The position numbers were made by a program, and so were the translations under genes. This document shows, piece by piece, positions 9,017 to 17,639 of a stretch of 64,000 bases of DNA. The stretch is taken from positions 265,667 to 329,666 of the forward strand of contig NZ_LT635452.1 of the NCBI RefSeq assembly GCF_900120005.1, written 5' to 3'. This DNA is from Holdemania sp. Marseille-P2844 (GTDB taxonomy: Bacteria; Bacillota_I; Bacilli_A; Erysipelotrichales; Erysipelotrichaceae). The notes beneath the pieces were generated by a model that was not told where the DNA came from, made no database searches, and saw only the letters and a list, made by a program, of their open reading frames with translations. Position 1 is the first letter of the stretch; each line of letters begins with the position of its first letter.

Positions 9017-9517
9017 ATGGATCAACGCTGTTGCGCTTATTCGTTTCTAAAAGAAACTTCGCGGCAATGTGATTATGAGGTTGCCAGCGATGAACTGGCG
9101 TCGCTGATCGCCCAGGCGGCGCATTCAGCCAGGCATCAGCCGGAACTGCTGAAGCTGTGCGAACTGGTCTATCATGCCAACGGCTCAATCCGGGGACGCC
9201 TGGCGATTCGGGACGAGGACTTTGAATGGCTTGATCAGCTGTATGTCCGTCTGACGCAGGAAAACGGACCACTCCGGCAATTTGTGCTGCCGGCTGGCTG
9301 CGAAGGGGCCTGCGCGCTGCATGTGCTGCGCAGCCGGTGCAAGGCGGTGCTGCGGATCGCGTACGCCATCGACCGGGAAGAAAAACCGGTACCGGCGATC
9401 CTGCTGGATTTCTGGAATCTGTTGTCCAACGTTTTCTTCCAGATGGCACTGAAGGAAAACCGGTTGGAAGGCGTGAGCGAGATTCCGTTTGCTTCCCGCA
9501 GCTACGATGTCGGTTAA
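9017..9517 (+). CDS. PduO/EutT-type cobalamin adenosyltransferase-like protein
   Basis: A 166-residue all-helical protein resembling the ATP:cob(I)alamin adenosyltransferase domain: RQFVLPAGCEGACALHVLRSRCKAVLR corresponds to the FILPGGS...LHxARTxxRRAER core, followed by the LLDFWNLLSNVFFQMAL helix. The N-terminal nucleotide-binding TRxGDxGxT segment of PduO is absent; the protein begins MDQRCCAYSF instead, so it is either a divergent enzyme or a cobalamin-binding relative. The ATG at 9017 is chosen over TTG at 9011 by spacing from AAAGGGGG. It is first under the B12 riboswitch. Confidence 0.75.
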   Translation: MDQRCCAYSFLKETSRQCDYEVASDELASLIAQAAHSARHQPELLKLCELVYHANGSIRGRLAIRDEDFEWLDQLYVRLTQENGPLRQFVLPAGCEGACALHVLRSRCKAVLRIAYAIDREEKPVPAILLDFWNLLSNVFFQMALKENRLEGVSEIPFASRSYDVG

Positions 9518-9998
9518 ACAAATCGCGCGAATCGCGATCATGGCGGCGATGATGGCCGTGGTGTTCACGATGTTTTCGCAGGTGCTGTATCTGGAAGCGA
9601 TCACGCTGACGATCGCGGTGCTGGCGCTGACGTTTGAGCGGCGCGAGGTCTTCTATGGCGCGTTGGTATTTACGCTGGTGAACATGTTGGTGCAGGGTGT
9701 TTCCATCTGGACCTTCGCTTACTGCCTGATCTATCCCGTCTATGCGCTTCTGTTCGGCAGCTTGAAGCCGGTGCTGCGGCGGTATCGGTGGTCGGCGGTC
9801 GTGCTTGTCGGTCTGTGCTCGTTTGCGACGGGTCAGCTGCTCGATCTGCCGTTTATTCTGTTCTCGCCGAAAGTGACTCTGATTTACATTGTTCTGGGCT
9901 TAAAAACGTCGGTTATTCAGGGATTAGTGAGCGCGCTGGAAGCACTGTTTCTGCTTGATCCGCTGCTTGACCGGCTGGAAAAGATGGAGAGGAAATAA
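9507..9998 (+). CDS. ECF transporter substrate-binding (S) subunit, probably for cobalamin or a precursor
   Basis: A 163-residue membrane protein with about five or six helices, beginning MSVKQIARIAIMAAMMAV, the AxxxA-rich first helix typical of ECF S components that dock on the shared EcfT. It overlaps the upstream gene by 11 nt, so translation is coupled. The energising EcfA/EcfA'/EcfT module is not nearby, which fits a group II ECF system sharing a common module. Position under the B12 riboswitch suggests cobalamin or a corrinoid precursor as substrate. Confidence 0.82.
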   Translation: MSVKQIARIAIMAAMMAVVFTMFSQVLYLEAITLTIAVLALTFERREVFYGALVFTLVNMLVQGVSIWTFAYCLIYPVYALLFGSLKPVLRRYRWSAVVLVGLCSFATGQLLDLPFILFSPKVTLIYIVLGLKTSVIQGLVSALEALFLLDPLLDRLEKMERK

Positions 9999-10001
9999 AA
10001 A

Positions 10002-10421
10002 ATGAAAAAGAAATGGATTGCCGCAGCCGCGATTTTGGCTGCAATTCTGGTCTGTGTGCTGGGCTTCAACGCGCTAAAACCGAAGACGGTGGCCGGCGCA
10101 AAAACGATCAACGTTACCGTCGTTAATGAAATCGACGGCACTGAACTGTTTTCCGGAGCGATCAAAACCGATGCGGAAACCTTAGGCAAAATGCTGGAGG
10201 AGGCGCCGGAGCTGAAAGCGAAAATGGAAACAAGCACGTACGGCCGACTTTTAACCGCGCTGCTGGACGTAGAACAGGGGGATATGGCGACTGGCCCGTG
10301 GTGGCTGTACGAATCGGAAAATAACGAAGCCTGCAAGGCGGCGGGATTCTGTCCGGCCGTTGATGAAACCCCGATTCAGGATCAGGATCATTTCACATTT
10401 AAATACACGGACAGCTATTAA
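10002..10421 (+). CDS. Exported DUF4430 (transcobalamin C-terminal-like) protein
   Basis: A 139-residue protein with an N-terminal signal/anchor (KKKWIAAAAILAAILVCVLGF) and an extracytoplasmic domain of the DUF4430 type, a fold related to the C-terminal domain of transcobalamin. The typical ending GPWWLYESENN...PIQDQDHFTFKYTDSY is present. No lipobox is seen, so it is probably tethered by the N-terminal helix or released. As the third gene under the B12 riboswitch it is a likely extracellular corrinoid-binding partner of the S subunit just upstream. Confidence 0.78.
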   Translation: MKKKWIAAAAILAAILVCVLGFNALKPKTVAGAKTINVTVVNEIDGTELFSGAIKTDAETLGKMLEEAPELKAKMETSTYGRLLTALLDVEQGDMATGPWWLYESENNEACKAAGFCPAVDETPIQDQDHFTFKYTDSY

Positions 10422-10517
10422 AACCGCGATAACCAAACTTCGTTTTTTGCAGGACGCAATTATCCCCACCGGCCGGATATCGGGTAAGAATTTGTTGGAT
10501 TTTCCAGAAGCATCCGG

Positions 10518-10546
10518 CTTTGATCTGCGGAAAAATATGGTATAAT
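10518..10546 (+). promoter_or_regulatory. Promoter of nrdDG
   Basis: TATAAT at 10541-10546 with a TGG extension, and CTTTGA at 10518-10523 with a 17-bp spacer. It would give a leader of roughly 150 nt before nrdD. Confidence 0.65.
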
Positions 10547-10552
10547 AAAAAC

Positions 10553-10705
10553 CATTCAGGCTGAAGAAACGAAGGTCAGGATTCATGGGGAATGTTACAA
10601 ACCCAAAGCAACGTTAGGAAAATGAATGAGAAACAAGGTGCGACAGGACGGATGTCTTCGCCGGCCTTGTTTTTCTTGCCCATAGACAGTAGGAGGAATG
10701 CAGAA
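10553..10705 (+). promoter_or_regulatory. Long nrdD leader with terminator-like hairpin (candidate attenuator)
   Basis: The transcribed leader contains a hairpin at 10632-10671 (AACAAGG / CCTTGTT outer stem, GCGACA / TGTC-TCGC inner pairing) followed by TTTTCTT, only about 32 nt before the nrdD start. It has the form of an intrinsic terminator inside a leader. I recognise no known riboswitch class and no clear NrdR box. Confidence 0.45.
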
Positions 10706-12979
10706 ATGGAAATTGAAGTCATAAAACGCGACGGCCGGACGGTCCGCTTTCACAAGGAAAAAATTCAAAATGTCATTGAAAAGGGGTTTGCCAACGTCGG
10801 CACACATTGCAGCGAGGAGAACGTCAGGAAAGTCCTGAACCGGGCTTTGAATCAGATTGAGGCTGCCGATCTGCCGCAGATTGAAATCGAGAAGATTCAG
10901 GATCAGGTTGAGGAAGCTTTTGTCGAGGAAGGCTTCATTGAGGAATACAAAGCGTTTAAGAACTACCGTCAGAAGCGCGCGCTGGCCCGCGATTGTTTCT
11001 CATCCCGCCAGCACCGGCTGATGAAAACGCTGGAAAACTTCGGGATCAAGGACTCGAAGGAAGTCAATGAAAAGCGGGAGAACGCCAACATCAACGGCGA
11101 CAGCGCGATGGGGATGATGCTGCAGTACGGCAGCACGCTGACCAAGGCCTATACGACCTCCTATTGTCTGGATCCGAAGGTGGCGGCCGCGCATGAAAAC
11201 GGCGATATCCACATTCATGACATGGATTTCTATCCGATGGGCACGACAACCTGTCTGCAGATTCCGCTGGACAAGCTGTTTCAGGGTGGTTTCAATACCG
11301 GCCACGGTTTTCTGCGCGAGCCAAAGGACATCGCTTCTTACGCGGCGCTGGCGGCGATTGCAATCCAGTCCAATCAGAATGATCAGCACGGCGGTCAGTC
11401 GATTCCGCTGTTTGATTACTATCTGGCTCCGGGCGTCATGCATACCTTTAAGAAAAACTACCGTCAGGCGTTGACCGATTATGTCGATTACACCCAGGCG
11501 CTGGACTTGGAAACGCTGAATTTGGCGCTGAGCCAGATTGAGGGTCTAAACGATTTGCGGGCGGTGGAGCTGACCGGCGATCAGTTGCCGTTAGTCTATG
11601 AAAAAGCGTTGGCGAAAACGGAACGCGCGACATATCAGGCAATGGAAGGTCTGATCCACAATTTGAATACGATGCATTCCCGGGCTGGCGCGCAGGTTCC
11701 GTTCAGTTCGATCAACTTCGGAACGGATACGAGCGAAGCGGGCAGAATGGTTTCACGGCAGCTGCTGCTGGCCATGGAGAGCGGTCTGGGCAATCATGAA
11801 ACGCCGATTTTCCCGATCCTGATCTTCAAGATTAAAGAAGGCGTCAACTACAATCCGGGTGATCCGAACTATGATCTGTTCCAGCTTTCCTGCCGCGTTT
11901 CTGCCAAGCGGATGTTCCCGAACTTCGCATTCATCGACGCGCCGTTCAATAAGCAATATTACAAGGAAGGCCGGCCGGAAACGGAAATCGCCTACATGGG
12001 CTGCCGGACGCGCGTGATCGGCAATGAGATCGATCCGGAAAACGAAGTCGTCGTCGGCCGGGGCAACCTCAGCTTCACCTCGATCAACCTGCCGCGTCTG
12101 GGCTTAAAGCATGGCGAGGTCTTGCAAGGGCAGTGCGATCTGGCGGGCTTCTATCAGGAACTGGACGAAAAGATGGATCTGGTAAAGGATCAGCTGTTGG
12201 AACGTTACCGTGTTCAGTGCGCCCGCCGGGTCAAGAATTTCCCGTTCCTGATGGCGCAGGGCAACTGGCTGAATTCAGATCAGCTGGATATTGAAGATAC
12301 GCTGGAATCGGTGCTGAAGCATGGCACATTGACGATCGGCTTCATCGGTCTGGCGGAATGTCTGAAAGCTTTGATCGGCAAGCATCATGGCGAAAGTGAG
12401 GACGCTCAGCAGCTGGGACTGACGATCGTCACCCGGATGCGTGAGCGCTGTGATCACTATACGAAGCAATACGGCTTGAATTTCTCTCTGATCGCGACTC
12501 CGGCGGAAGGTCTGTCGGGCCGGTTCATCAAGATGGATCAGGAAGAATACGGTAAGATCGAAGGGGTGACGGATAAGGAATACTACACGAATTCATTCCA
12601 TGTCCCGGTTTACTATCCAACCGATTTCTACCACAAGTTGTCGGTGGAAGCCCCGTATCACGCTTTGACCAACGGCGGGCATATCTCTTATGTGGAGATG
12701 GACGGCGATCCGTCGACCAATCTGGCGGCGTTTGAGAAGGTCGTCCGGATGATGAAGGAGCTGGGGATCGGCTACGGGGCGATCAACCACCCGATCGACC
12801 GCGATCCGGTCTGCGGCTTTAACGGAATTATCAACGACGAATGCCCGTGCTGCGGAAGAACGGAGGACGGCGTGCCGTTTGAGCGGATCCGCCGGATCAC
12901 CGGATATCTGGTCGGGACGCTGGACCGGTTTAACGATGCGAAGCGGGCGGAAGTCCGCGATCGCGTGAAGCATGGCTGA
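10706..12979 (+). CDS. nrdD: Anaerobic ribonucleoside-triphosphate reductase
   Basis: This 757-residue glycyl-radical enzyme reduces ribonucleoside triphosphates to deoxyribonucleotides without oxygen. An ATP-cone allosteric domain occupies about residues 1-95 (VIKRDGRTVRFHKEKI), followed by the NrdD barrel (HDMDFYPMGTTTCLQ). Near the C-terminus are a four-cysteine zinc site (CGFNGIINDECPCCG) and the glycyl-radical loop RITGYLVGTLDRF. The ATG at 10706 follows AGGAGGAATGCAGAA; an in-frame ATG at 10625 and TTG at 10592 lie in the structured leader. The stop overlaps nrdG by 8 nt. Confidence 0.96.
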   Translation: MEIEVIKRDGRTVRFHKEKIQNVIEKGFANVGTHCSEENVRKVLNRALNQIEAADLPQIEIEKIQDQVEEAFVEEGFIEEYKAFKNYRQKRALARDCFSSRQHRLMKTLENFGIKDSKEVNEKRENANINGDSAMGMMLQYGSTLTKAYTTSYCLDPKVAAAHENGDIHIHDMDFYPMGTTTCLQIPLDKLFQGGFNTGHGFLREPKDIASYAALAAIAIQSNQNDQHGGQSIPLFDYYLAPGVMHTFKKNYRQALTDYVDYTQALDLETLNLALSQIEGLNDLRAVELTGDQLPLVYEKALAKTERATYQAMEGLIHNLNTMHSRAGAQVPFSSINFGTDTSEAGRMVSRQLLLAMESGLGNHETPIFPILIFKIKEGVNYNPGDPNYDLFQLSCRVSAKRMFPNFAFIDAPFNKQYYKEGRPETEIAYMGCRTRVIGNEIDPENEVVVGRGNLSFTSINLPRLGLKHGEVLQGQCDLAGFYQELDEKMDLVKDQLLERYRVQCARRVKNFPFLMAQGNWLNSDQLDIEDTLESVLKHGTLTIGFIGLAECLKALIGKHHGESEDAQQLGLTIVTRMRERCDHYTKQYGLNFSLIATPAEGLSGRFIKMDQEEYGKIEGVTDKEYYTNSFHVPVYYPTDFYHKLSVEAPYHALTNGGHISYVEMDGDPSTNLAAFEKVVRMMKELGIGYGAINHPIDRDPVCGFNGIINDECPCCGRTEDGVPFERIRRITGYLVGTLDRFNDAKRAEVRDRVKHG

Positions 12980-13478
12980 GCTGCGTTTATCCGCGCCGGT
13001 GCAGTTTGACAGTATTGTCGACGGCGAGGGTCTGCGGGCGGTCATCTGGACACAGGGCTGTCCGCATGGCTGCCCGGGCTGTCACAATCCCCAGACGCAC
13101 CCGTTTGACGGGGGAACAAGCGTCGCATCCGAGATCCTTCTAAAACAGCTGAAGGCTCATTTCTATCTGGACGGCGTGACGTTTTCCGGAGGCGAGCCAA
13201 TGGCACAGGCCGCGGCCTGCGGCGAATTGGCGCAGGCTGTGCATCAGCTGGGAATGAATGTGTGGTGCTATACCGGTTATACGTGGGAAGCGTTGATGGA
13301 AGCGAAGGATCCAGATCAAAGGGCGTTTTTGGAACAGATCGACGTCTTGATCGACGGGCCGTTTCTGCTTGCGCAGAAATCCCTGAATTTGCGGTTCCGG
13401 GGGTCGGCGAATCAGCGGCTGATCGACGTGCAGGCCAGCTTAAAAGCGCAGTGTGTTGTTTTAGCTGAGAAATACTGA
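12972..13478 (+). CDS. nrdG: Anaerobic ribonucleotide reductase activating protein
   Basis: A 168-residue radical SAM enzyme that installs the glycyl radical on NrdD. The [4Fe-4S] cysteine motif CPHGCPGC (CxxxCxxC) lies near residues 30-37 and the SGGEPM SAM-binding segment near residue 72. It overlaps nrdD by 8 nt in a translationally coupled operon and ends 27 nt before a terminator. Confidence 0.96.
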   Translation: MAELRLSAPVQFDSIVDGEGLRAVIWTQGCPHGCPGCHNPQTHPFDGGTSVASEILLKQLKAHFYLDGVTFSGGEPMAQAAACGELAQAVHQLGMNVWCYTGYTWEALMEAKDPDQRAFLEQIDVLIDGPFLLAQKSLNLRFRGSANQRLIDVQASLKAQCVVLAEKY

Positions 13479-13504
13479 AAGAAAAGCGAAGCCTGAAGGA
13501 GAAG

Positions 13505-13540
13505 AAAGCGGGAGCGGATTTTCAACATCGCCCCGCTTTT
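13505..13540 (+). terminator. Terminator of nrdDG
   Basis: Stem AAAGCGGG / CCCGCTTT followed by TTGTC. The long loop could pair further (AGCGG... CATCGC). Confidence 0.7.
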
Positions 13541-13610
13541 GTCGATGCGGGAGTTGCATCCCTTGTCAGTTTGTGTATAATTACGATGGATAACGGTCGG
13601 GAGGATGAAC

Positions 13611-13967
13611 ATGCGGGATAAGATCCGGTTTGATGCTTATAAAGAATTAAAGATCGTCAATATTGAAAGTCTGTTTTTTGCTTTTCTGCTTGGGTTTACG
13701 CTCATTGACAACGGTCTGTCGCCGATCGCGGGCGTAGCGGCCGGCCTGGTTTCGGTGCTGGTCATTAAATTTCTGTTCCGGTTTAAAATCGGATATTTTC
13801 TGGTATCCACGGTATTCAGCGGATTCTGGGCGGCAGCGTTCAGCTCAGGCTGGCTGCGGGATGGAAACTGGCTGATCGGCGGCGGTCTGGCATTGGGCAT
13901 TTTTGCGGCGTGCCTGTACGGGCATAAATTAAATTATGAGGAAGAAAAAAATCGCGAGGACGACTAA
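13611..13967 (+). CDS. Small membrane protein of unknown function
   Basis: A 118-residue protein with about four membrane helices (roughly residues 18-32, 38-56, 62-80, 90-106), preceded by a charged N-terminus and ending in the acidic tail NYEEEKNREDD. The ATG at 13611 is preferred because GGGAGG lies 6 nt upstream; the ATG at 13605 is directly adjacent to that site. It stands alone between two terminators. No family recognised. Confidence 0.75.
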   Translation: MRDKIRFDAYKELKIVNIESLFFAFLLGFTLIDNGLSPIAGVAAGLVSVLVIKFLFRFKIGYFLVSTVFSGFWAAAFSSGWLRDGNWLIGGGLALGIFAACLYGHKLNYEEEKNREDD

Positions 13968-13998
13968 GAACAAGGCGGTGTTTCGTGGTGAAAAGGTC

Positions 13999-14028
13999 CC
14001 TGCGGGCAAGGCTGCCGCAGGTTTTTTT
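13999..14028 (+). terminator. Terminator after the small membrane protein
   Basis: CCTGCGG / CCGCAGG stem with a 9-nt loop followed by seven T residues. Confidence 0.85.
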
Positions 14029-14401
14029 GTGGAAAGTTCCAGCGGGTTATGAGGAAAACGAAGAGAGTATTTCAGGTTTGTCCTGTACTTCGCTGAGCAT
14101 TTTGATCTGATTTCTAACAGCGCATATTTGATTTCAAAGGTTTCCTTCATCATCGAAGAAATTCCCCTTTTGTGCCCTATTGGACTAAAATGGAAAAAGA
14201 AAATATAGGGAATAATGAAATAATATCTAGGTAATATATCGAAGGAATGTCATGAGCCGCGTCCCGCTGGTTTTCATCCGGGAGTTATGATATAGTTACA
14301 ATGTATAAACAAATTGTGGAAATTCAAGTTGAACCATGCGGTCAAATTTGGTTTTTCGAGGCAGTCTGCGGCGCATATCCCGCGGGAGAACGGAGGAACT
14401 T
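14029..14401 (+). promoter_or_regulatory. AT-rich control region upstream of the GntR gene
   Basis: A non-coding stretch with two AT-rich patches. Near the gene, an imperfect inverted repeat ACAAT / ATTGT (14298-14317, 10-nt spacer) surrounds TGTATAAACA, similar to the TGTAT-N6-ATACA element upstream of the SIS gene at 15192-15207, so both may bind this GntR protein. TATGATA near 14287 could be a -10. Confidence 0.4.
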
Positions 14402-15124
14402 ATGAAAGAAATGCCGAAGTATAAAATTATTGAAAATTACATCATTGACCGGATCCAGTCCGGTGATTTAAAGCCGGGCGATCAGATCGAAACTGAAAAA
14501 CAGCTGAGTGAAAAGTTTGATATCGGCCGGCTGACCGTCAACAAAGCGCTGATTAACCTGGCTCAGGAGGGCTATATCGAACGCACGGCCGGCAAGGGGT
14601 CGTTCGTGCTGCCGCGGATGGTGACCAAAAGCATCAGTCAGGGCGGCAGTTTCACCGACGATATGGCTTCGGTCGGCATGAAAGCTGGTTCGCAGCTGAT
14701 CGAATACAAGGTTTATAAAGCGTCGGACGTCCCGGAGGTCGCGGAATATCTGGAGCTGGCGGATGATGAACTGATCCATTACTTCGTGCGGCTGCGGACC
14801 GGGGATGGGGAACCGATTGCGTTGAGCTATACTTACATTTCCGCCAAGATCGTTCCGGCGATCAACGTCAAGGCGCTGGAAGGCTCATTAACGGAATATC
14901 TCCATTCCGTCGGTGTTTACCGGGGCGGCGCGCTGCATAAGATGTCGGCGCATCTGCCCAGCGAGTCGCAGAAAAAGCTGCTCGGCGTCGGCAATGTCGC
15001 TTTGCTTTTAAACGAGCATATCACCTATGACGAACAGCGGCGCCCGTATGAATACATCAAAACCTACTACATCAGCAGCCAATATGCCTATACCTTCAGG
15101 ACAGGATTTCTGGCGGAGCGTTAA
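14402..15124 (+). CDS. GntR/HutC-family transcriptional regulator
   Basis: A 240-residue regulator with an N-terminal winged helix (residues 5-72: KIIENYIIDRIQSGDLKPGDQIETEKQ and GYIERTAGKGSFV) and a C-terminal UTRA ligand domain (about 95-235). UTRA proteins usually sense a sugar phosphate or related metabolite. AACGGAGGAACTT precedes the ATG at 14402. Its neighbour is a SIS-domain sugar-phosphate enzyme, with a mannose-family PTS further on, so it probably regulates them. Confidence 0.9.
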   Translation: MKEMPKYKIIENYIIDRIQSGDLKPGDQIETEKQLSEKFDIGRLTVNKALINLAQEGYIERTAGKGSFVLPRMVTKSISQGGSFTDDMASVGMKAGSQLIEYKVYKASDVPEVAEYLELADDELIHYFVRLRTGDGEPIALSYTYISAKIVPAINVKALEGSLTEYLHSVGVYRGGALHKMSAHLPSESQKKLLGVGNVALLLNEHITYDEQRRPYEYIKTYYISSQYAYTFRTGFLAER

Positions 15125-15152
15125 AAAAATAGTAAAACTGTTCGTTCTCCTC

Positions 15153-15207
15153 TTGAGATCTTTTTAAAATAGTATATAATGAAGTTGTAAATGTATATAT
15201 AAATACA
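15153..15207 (+). promoter_or_regulatory. Promoter and probable GntR operator of the SIS gene
   Basis: TTGAGA at 15153-15158, a 16-bp spacer and TATAAT at 15175-15180 form a good promoter. Just downstream, TGTAT-N6-ATACA (15192-15207) is an inverted repeat of the kind bound by GntR/HutC proteins, placed to block elongation or promoter escape. Confidence 0.6.
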
Positions 15208-15279
15208 GATACACATTATTCCTCAGAAAACTTGCTGGTCACAATGTTTGCGCTGGAAAATCTCAAGGAGGACAAGAGA

Positions 15280-16356
15280 ATGAAAAAATGGATGGTTGAC
15301 TGCGTGCTGGAAACCCCGGCGACCGCTGAAGCAATGTTCAAAAACAAGGACGCCCTGGTCGGCAAGCTTGTCGATCTGTTTTTGGCGAAGGATTACAAGA
15401 AGATCGTCATGGTCGCTTCCGGTTCTTCCTACAACATCGCCAACTGCTCGAGGTATGCGATCCAGAACTATCTGGGCGTCAAGGTTGATCTGATCAACTC
15501 CGTCACCTATGCCAAATATGATTATAAGTTCCATGAAAACGCGCTGGTCATCTGTATGTCGCAGAGCGGCAAGAGCACCAACACGATTGAAGCCGTCGTC
15601 AAGGCAAAGGAATGCGGCAACGACGTCGTCGCGATCTCGATGGTTCCAAACAGCCCGATCACGCGGTATTGCGATACCGTGCTGGAATACGGTTCCTATG
15701 GCCCGGGTGACGATGTATTTGTTTGCCGCGGCGTTCCGACGTCCACGCTTTACTTCATTTTGTTTGCGTTGGAAGCCGGTGTGAAAAAGGGGACGTATCC
15801 GAAAGACAGCTATAAAAAACGCATGAAGGAAATCGAAACGATCATCCATGAAATGCCGCGGATCCACGAAAAGATCAATCAATGGTATGATGCGAACAAG
15901 GAAGAACTGTGGTCGATGAAACGGGCGATGACCGTCGGGATCGGTCCGAGCTTTGGCCCGGCGATCGAAGGTGCGCTGAAAATGGAAGAAACGATCGGGA
16001 TTCCGTCCAACGTCTATGAAACGGAAGAGTTCCTGCATGGTCCGGTCTATGAAATTAAAAAGGACAACGCTGTTTTCCTGCTGGACATGGACGATACGAT
16101 GCACGATCGCGTGATGATGATTTACGAAGGTCTGCATCAGCTGACCGACCGTGTTTATCTGATCACCCGGCATCCGGGCAACAGTGATAAGCGGGTCATG
16201 ACGATTGATGTCGATGCCTGCAGCCTGCTTCTGCCGATGTTGTTTGTCATGCCGTTTCAGATTTTATCCAGCCGGATCTGTGACGATTGCCGGATCAGTG
16301 CGATCACCGTGTATAACTACCGCTTTTCCCAGGCGATTAAAACCAAGGCGAATTGA
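15280..16356 (+). CDS. SIS-domain sugar-phosphate isomerase/deglycase
   Basis: A 358-residue protein with two SIS domains, like the isomerase half of GlmS and fructoselysine-6-phosphate deglycases (FrlB). First domain: VMVASGSSYNIA and CMSQSGKSTNTIEAV, which bind the sugar phosphate. Second domain: IGPSFGPAIEGALKMEE and EEFLHGPVYE, whose Glu-His segment matches the catalytic region of this group. The glutaminase domain of GlmS is absent. The start follows AAGGAGGACAAGAGA. With a GntR/UTRA regulator and a mannose-type PTS nearby, a role in using an amino-sugar or Amadori-type compound is a reasonable inference. Confidence 0.82.
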   Translation: MKKWMVDCVLETPATAEAMFKNKDALVGKLVDLFLAKDYKKIVMVASGSSYNIANCSRYAIQNYLGVKVDLINSVTYAKYDYKFHENALVICMSQSGKSTNTIEAVVKAKECGNDVVAISMVPNSPITRYCDTVLEYGSYGPGDDVFVCRGVPTSTLYFILFALEAGVKKGTYPKDSYKKRMKEIETIIHEMPRIHEKINQWYDANKEELWSMKRAMTVGIGPSFGPAIEGALKMEETIGIPSNVYETEEFLHGPVYEIKKDNAVFLLDMDDTMHDRVMMIYEGLHQLTDRVYLITRHPGNSDKRVMTIDVDACSLLLPMLFVMPFQILSSRICDDCRISAITVYNYRFSQAIKTKAN

Positions 16357-16385
16357 CGCCTGAAGACATCCTTCCCTTTCTTTTC

Positions 16386-16412
16386 AGAAGCCGCAGCCCG
16401 GCTTCTTTTTTT
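16386..16412 (+). terminator. Terminator of the SIS gene
   Basis: AGAAGCCG / CGGCTTCT stem, CAGCC loop and a run of T. Confidence 0.9.
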
Positions 16413-16542
16413 ATCGGGCTCAAGCCTTGCCAATCTGAAAAATATTTTGTAGTTCGATTTACAATGAAAATAACTCTTGCCAAATGCTGGAATTTAATGG
16501 TAGAATCATTTCTGTTTGAAATTCAAAATATTTGGAGGAGTT

Positions 16543-17616
16543 ATGAAAAAGATATTGAAAAGAGTCGGGATCGGTCTGCTTGCGGCGGTTGTTCTGCTTG
16601 CGGCCGGGTTGGGATGGATGTTTCGAAAAGAGATTCAGACGTTGAATTCGATCCGGAAAGTGGACGATTACGGAATGTATCAGATCGAGTACAGCGCGGA
16701 TTACGGACTGGATCAGCTGGTGGCATCCGGCGGCGCGTCCAGCGATTCCGAGCTGGTTTCTTATGTGGCTGGGAATTTATTGAAGGGCCTGCCGCTGAAA
16801 TTCAATATTCCGGATTTCGGATGCAGCACGTTTCAGGCGCAAAATGAGGATGGAGACTGGTTGTTCGGCCGGAATTACGATCTGAACTATGTTCCAAGCA
16901 TGATCGTCAAATCCAATCCGGATCAGGGTTATGCTTCAATCTCCATCGCGAACATCTCAGTTCTGGGCTACAACGAGGAAAAGCGGCCGGACAGCTTCCT
17001 GTCGTCGATCATGAGTCTGGCCGCTCCGTATGTCATGATGGATGGCATGAACGAGATGGGCTTTTCGATCGGCGTGCTGCTGATCCGCGGCGTGGAGCCG
17101 ACCCATCAGGAAACGGACAAGCTGGACTTGACGACGACGTCCGCAATGCGCTGGCTGCTGGACAAAGCGGCGACGGTCGAGGAAGCGATCGGCATGCTGG
17201 AAAACATGGATATGCACGCTTCGGCCAACGCTTCCTATCACTTCCAGATGGCCGATGCGCAAGGCGACAGTGCGGTCATCGAATATATCGACAACCAGCT
17301 GCGCGTCATCCGTAAGGAAGACGGCGAGTTCCAGATGCTGACAAACTTTCTGATCAGCGAGGATGTTTACGGCTTTGGCAAGGGGCAGGACCGGTATGCG
17401 ATTCTGGCGGATACGCTGCAGGAAAACAACGGCATTTTATCGGAAAATGAAGCGATGTCCTTATTGGAAGCCGTCAGTCAGAATAAGGTGAACGAGGAAA
17501 CCGGCGCGCTGACCGCAACCCAGTGGTCTGTCGTTTACAACAACACGCAAAAGACCGCGAAGATCGTAGCCGGCGGCCAGTTCGGCAAAGTCATCGAGAT
17601 TTCGCTGGGACAATAA
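16543..17616 (+). CDS. Membrane-anchored Ntn-hydrolase (linear amide C-N hydrolase, choloylglycine hydrolase-like)
   Basis: A 357-residue protein with a single N-terminal membrane helix (GIGLLAAVVLLAAGLGWMF) and an extracytoplasmic domain of the C45/choloylglycine hydrolase superfamily. The probable nucleophile is the Cys in DFGCSTF, followed by the GDWLFGRNYDLNY motif, and the MDGMNEMGFSIGV segment is also typical. The nucleophile is internal, so the enzyme would need cleavage before it, as in acid ceramidase-like and penicillin acylase-type relatives. The substrate is unknown: an N-acylated amino acid, peptide or conjugated bile acid is possible. The start follows TTTGGAGGAGTT. Confidence 0.78.
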   Translation: MKKILKRVGIGLLAAVVLLAAGLGWMFRKEIQTLNSIRKVDDYGMYQIEYSADYGLDQLVASGGASSDSELVSYVAGNLLKGLPLKFNIPDFGCSTFQAQNEDGDWLFGRNYDLNYVPSMIVKSNPDQGYASISIANISVLGYNEEKRPDSFLSSIMSLAAPYVMMDGMNEMGFSIGVLLIRGVEPTHQETDKLDLTTTSAMRWLLDKAATVEEAIGMLENMDMHASANASYHFQMADAQGDSAVIEYIDNQLRVIRKEDGEFQMLTNFLISEDVYGFGKGQDRYAILADTLQENNGILSENEAMSLLEAVSQNKVNEETGALTATQWSVVYNNTQKTAKIVAGGQFGKVIEISLGQ

Positions 17617-17639
17617 CAACGGGAAAATCTTTCGCTGCG

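Noticed and set aside
10553..10705. A second cobalamin riboswitch for nrdD
   Set aside because: None of the conserved B12 aptamer blocks are present; NrdD itself does not need B12.
15223..16173. A 316-codon minus-strand frame opposite the SIS gene
   Set aside because: Antisense shadow of the SIS coding sequence with no supporting start signals.
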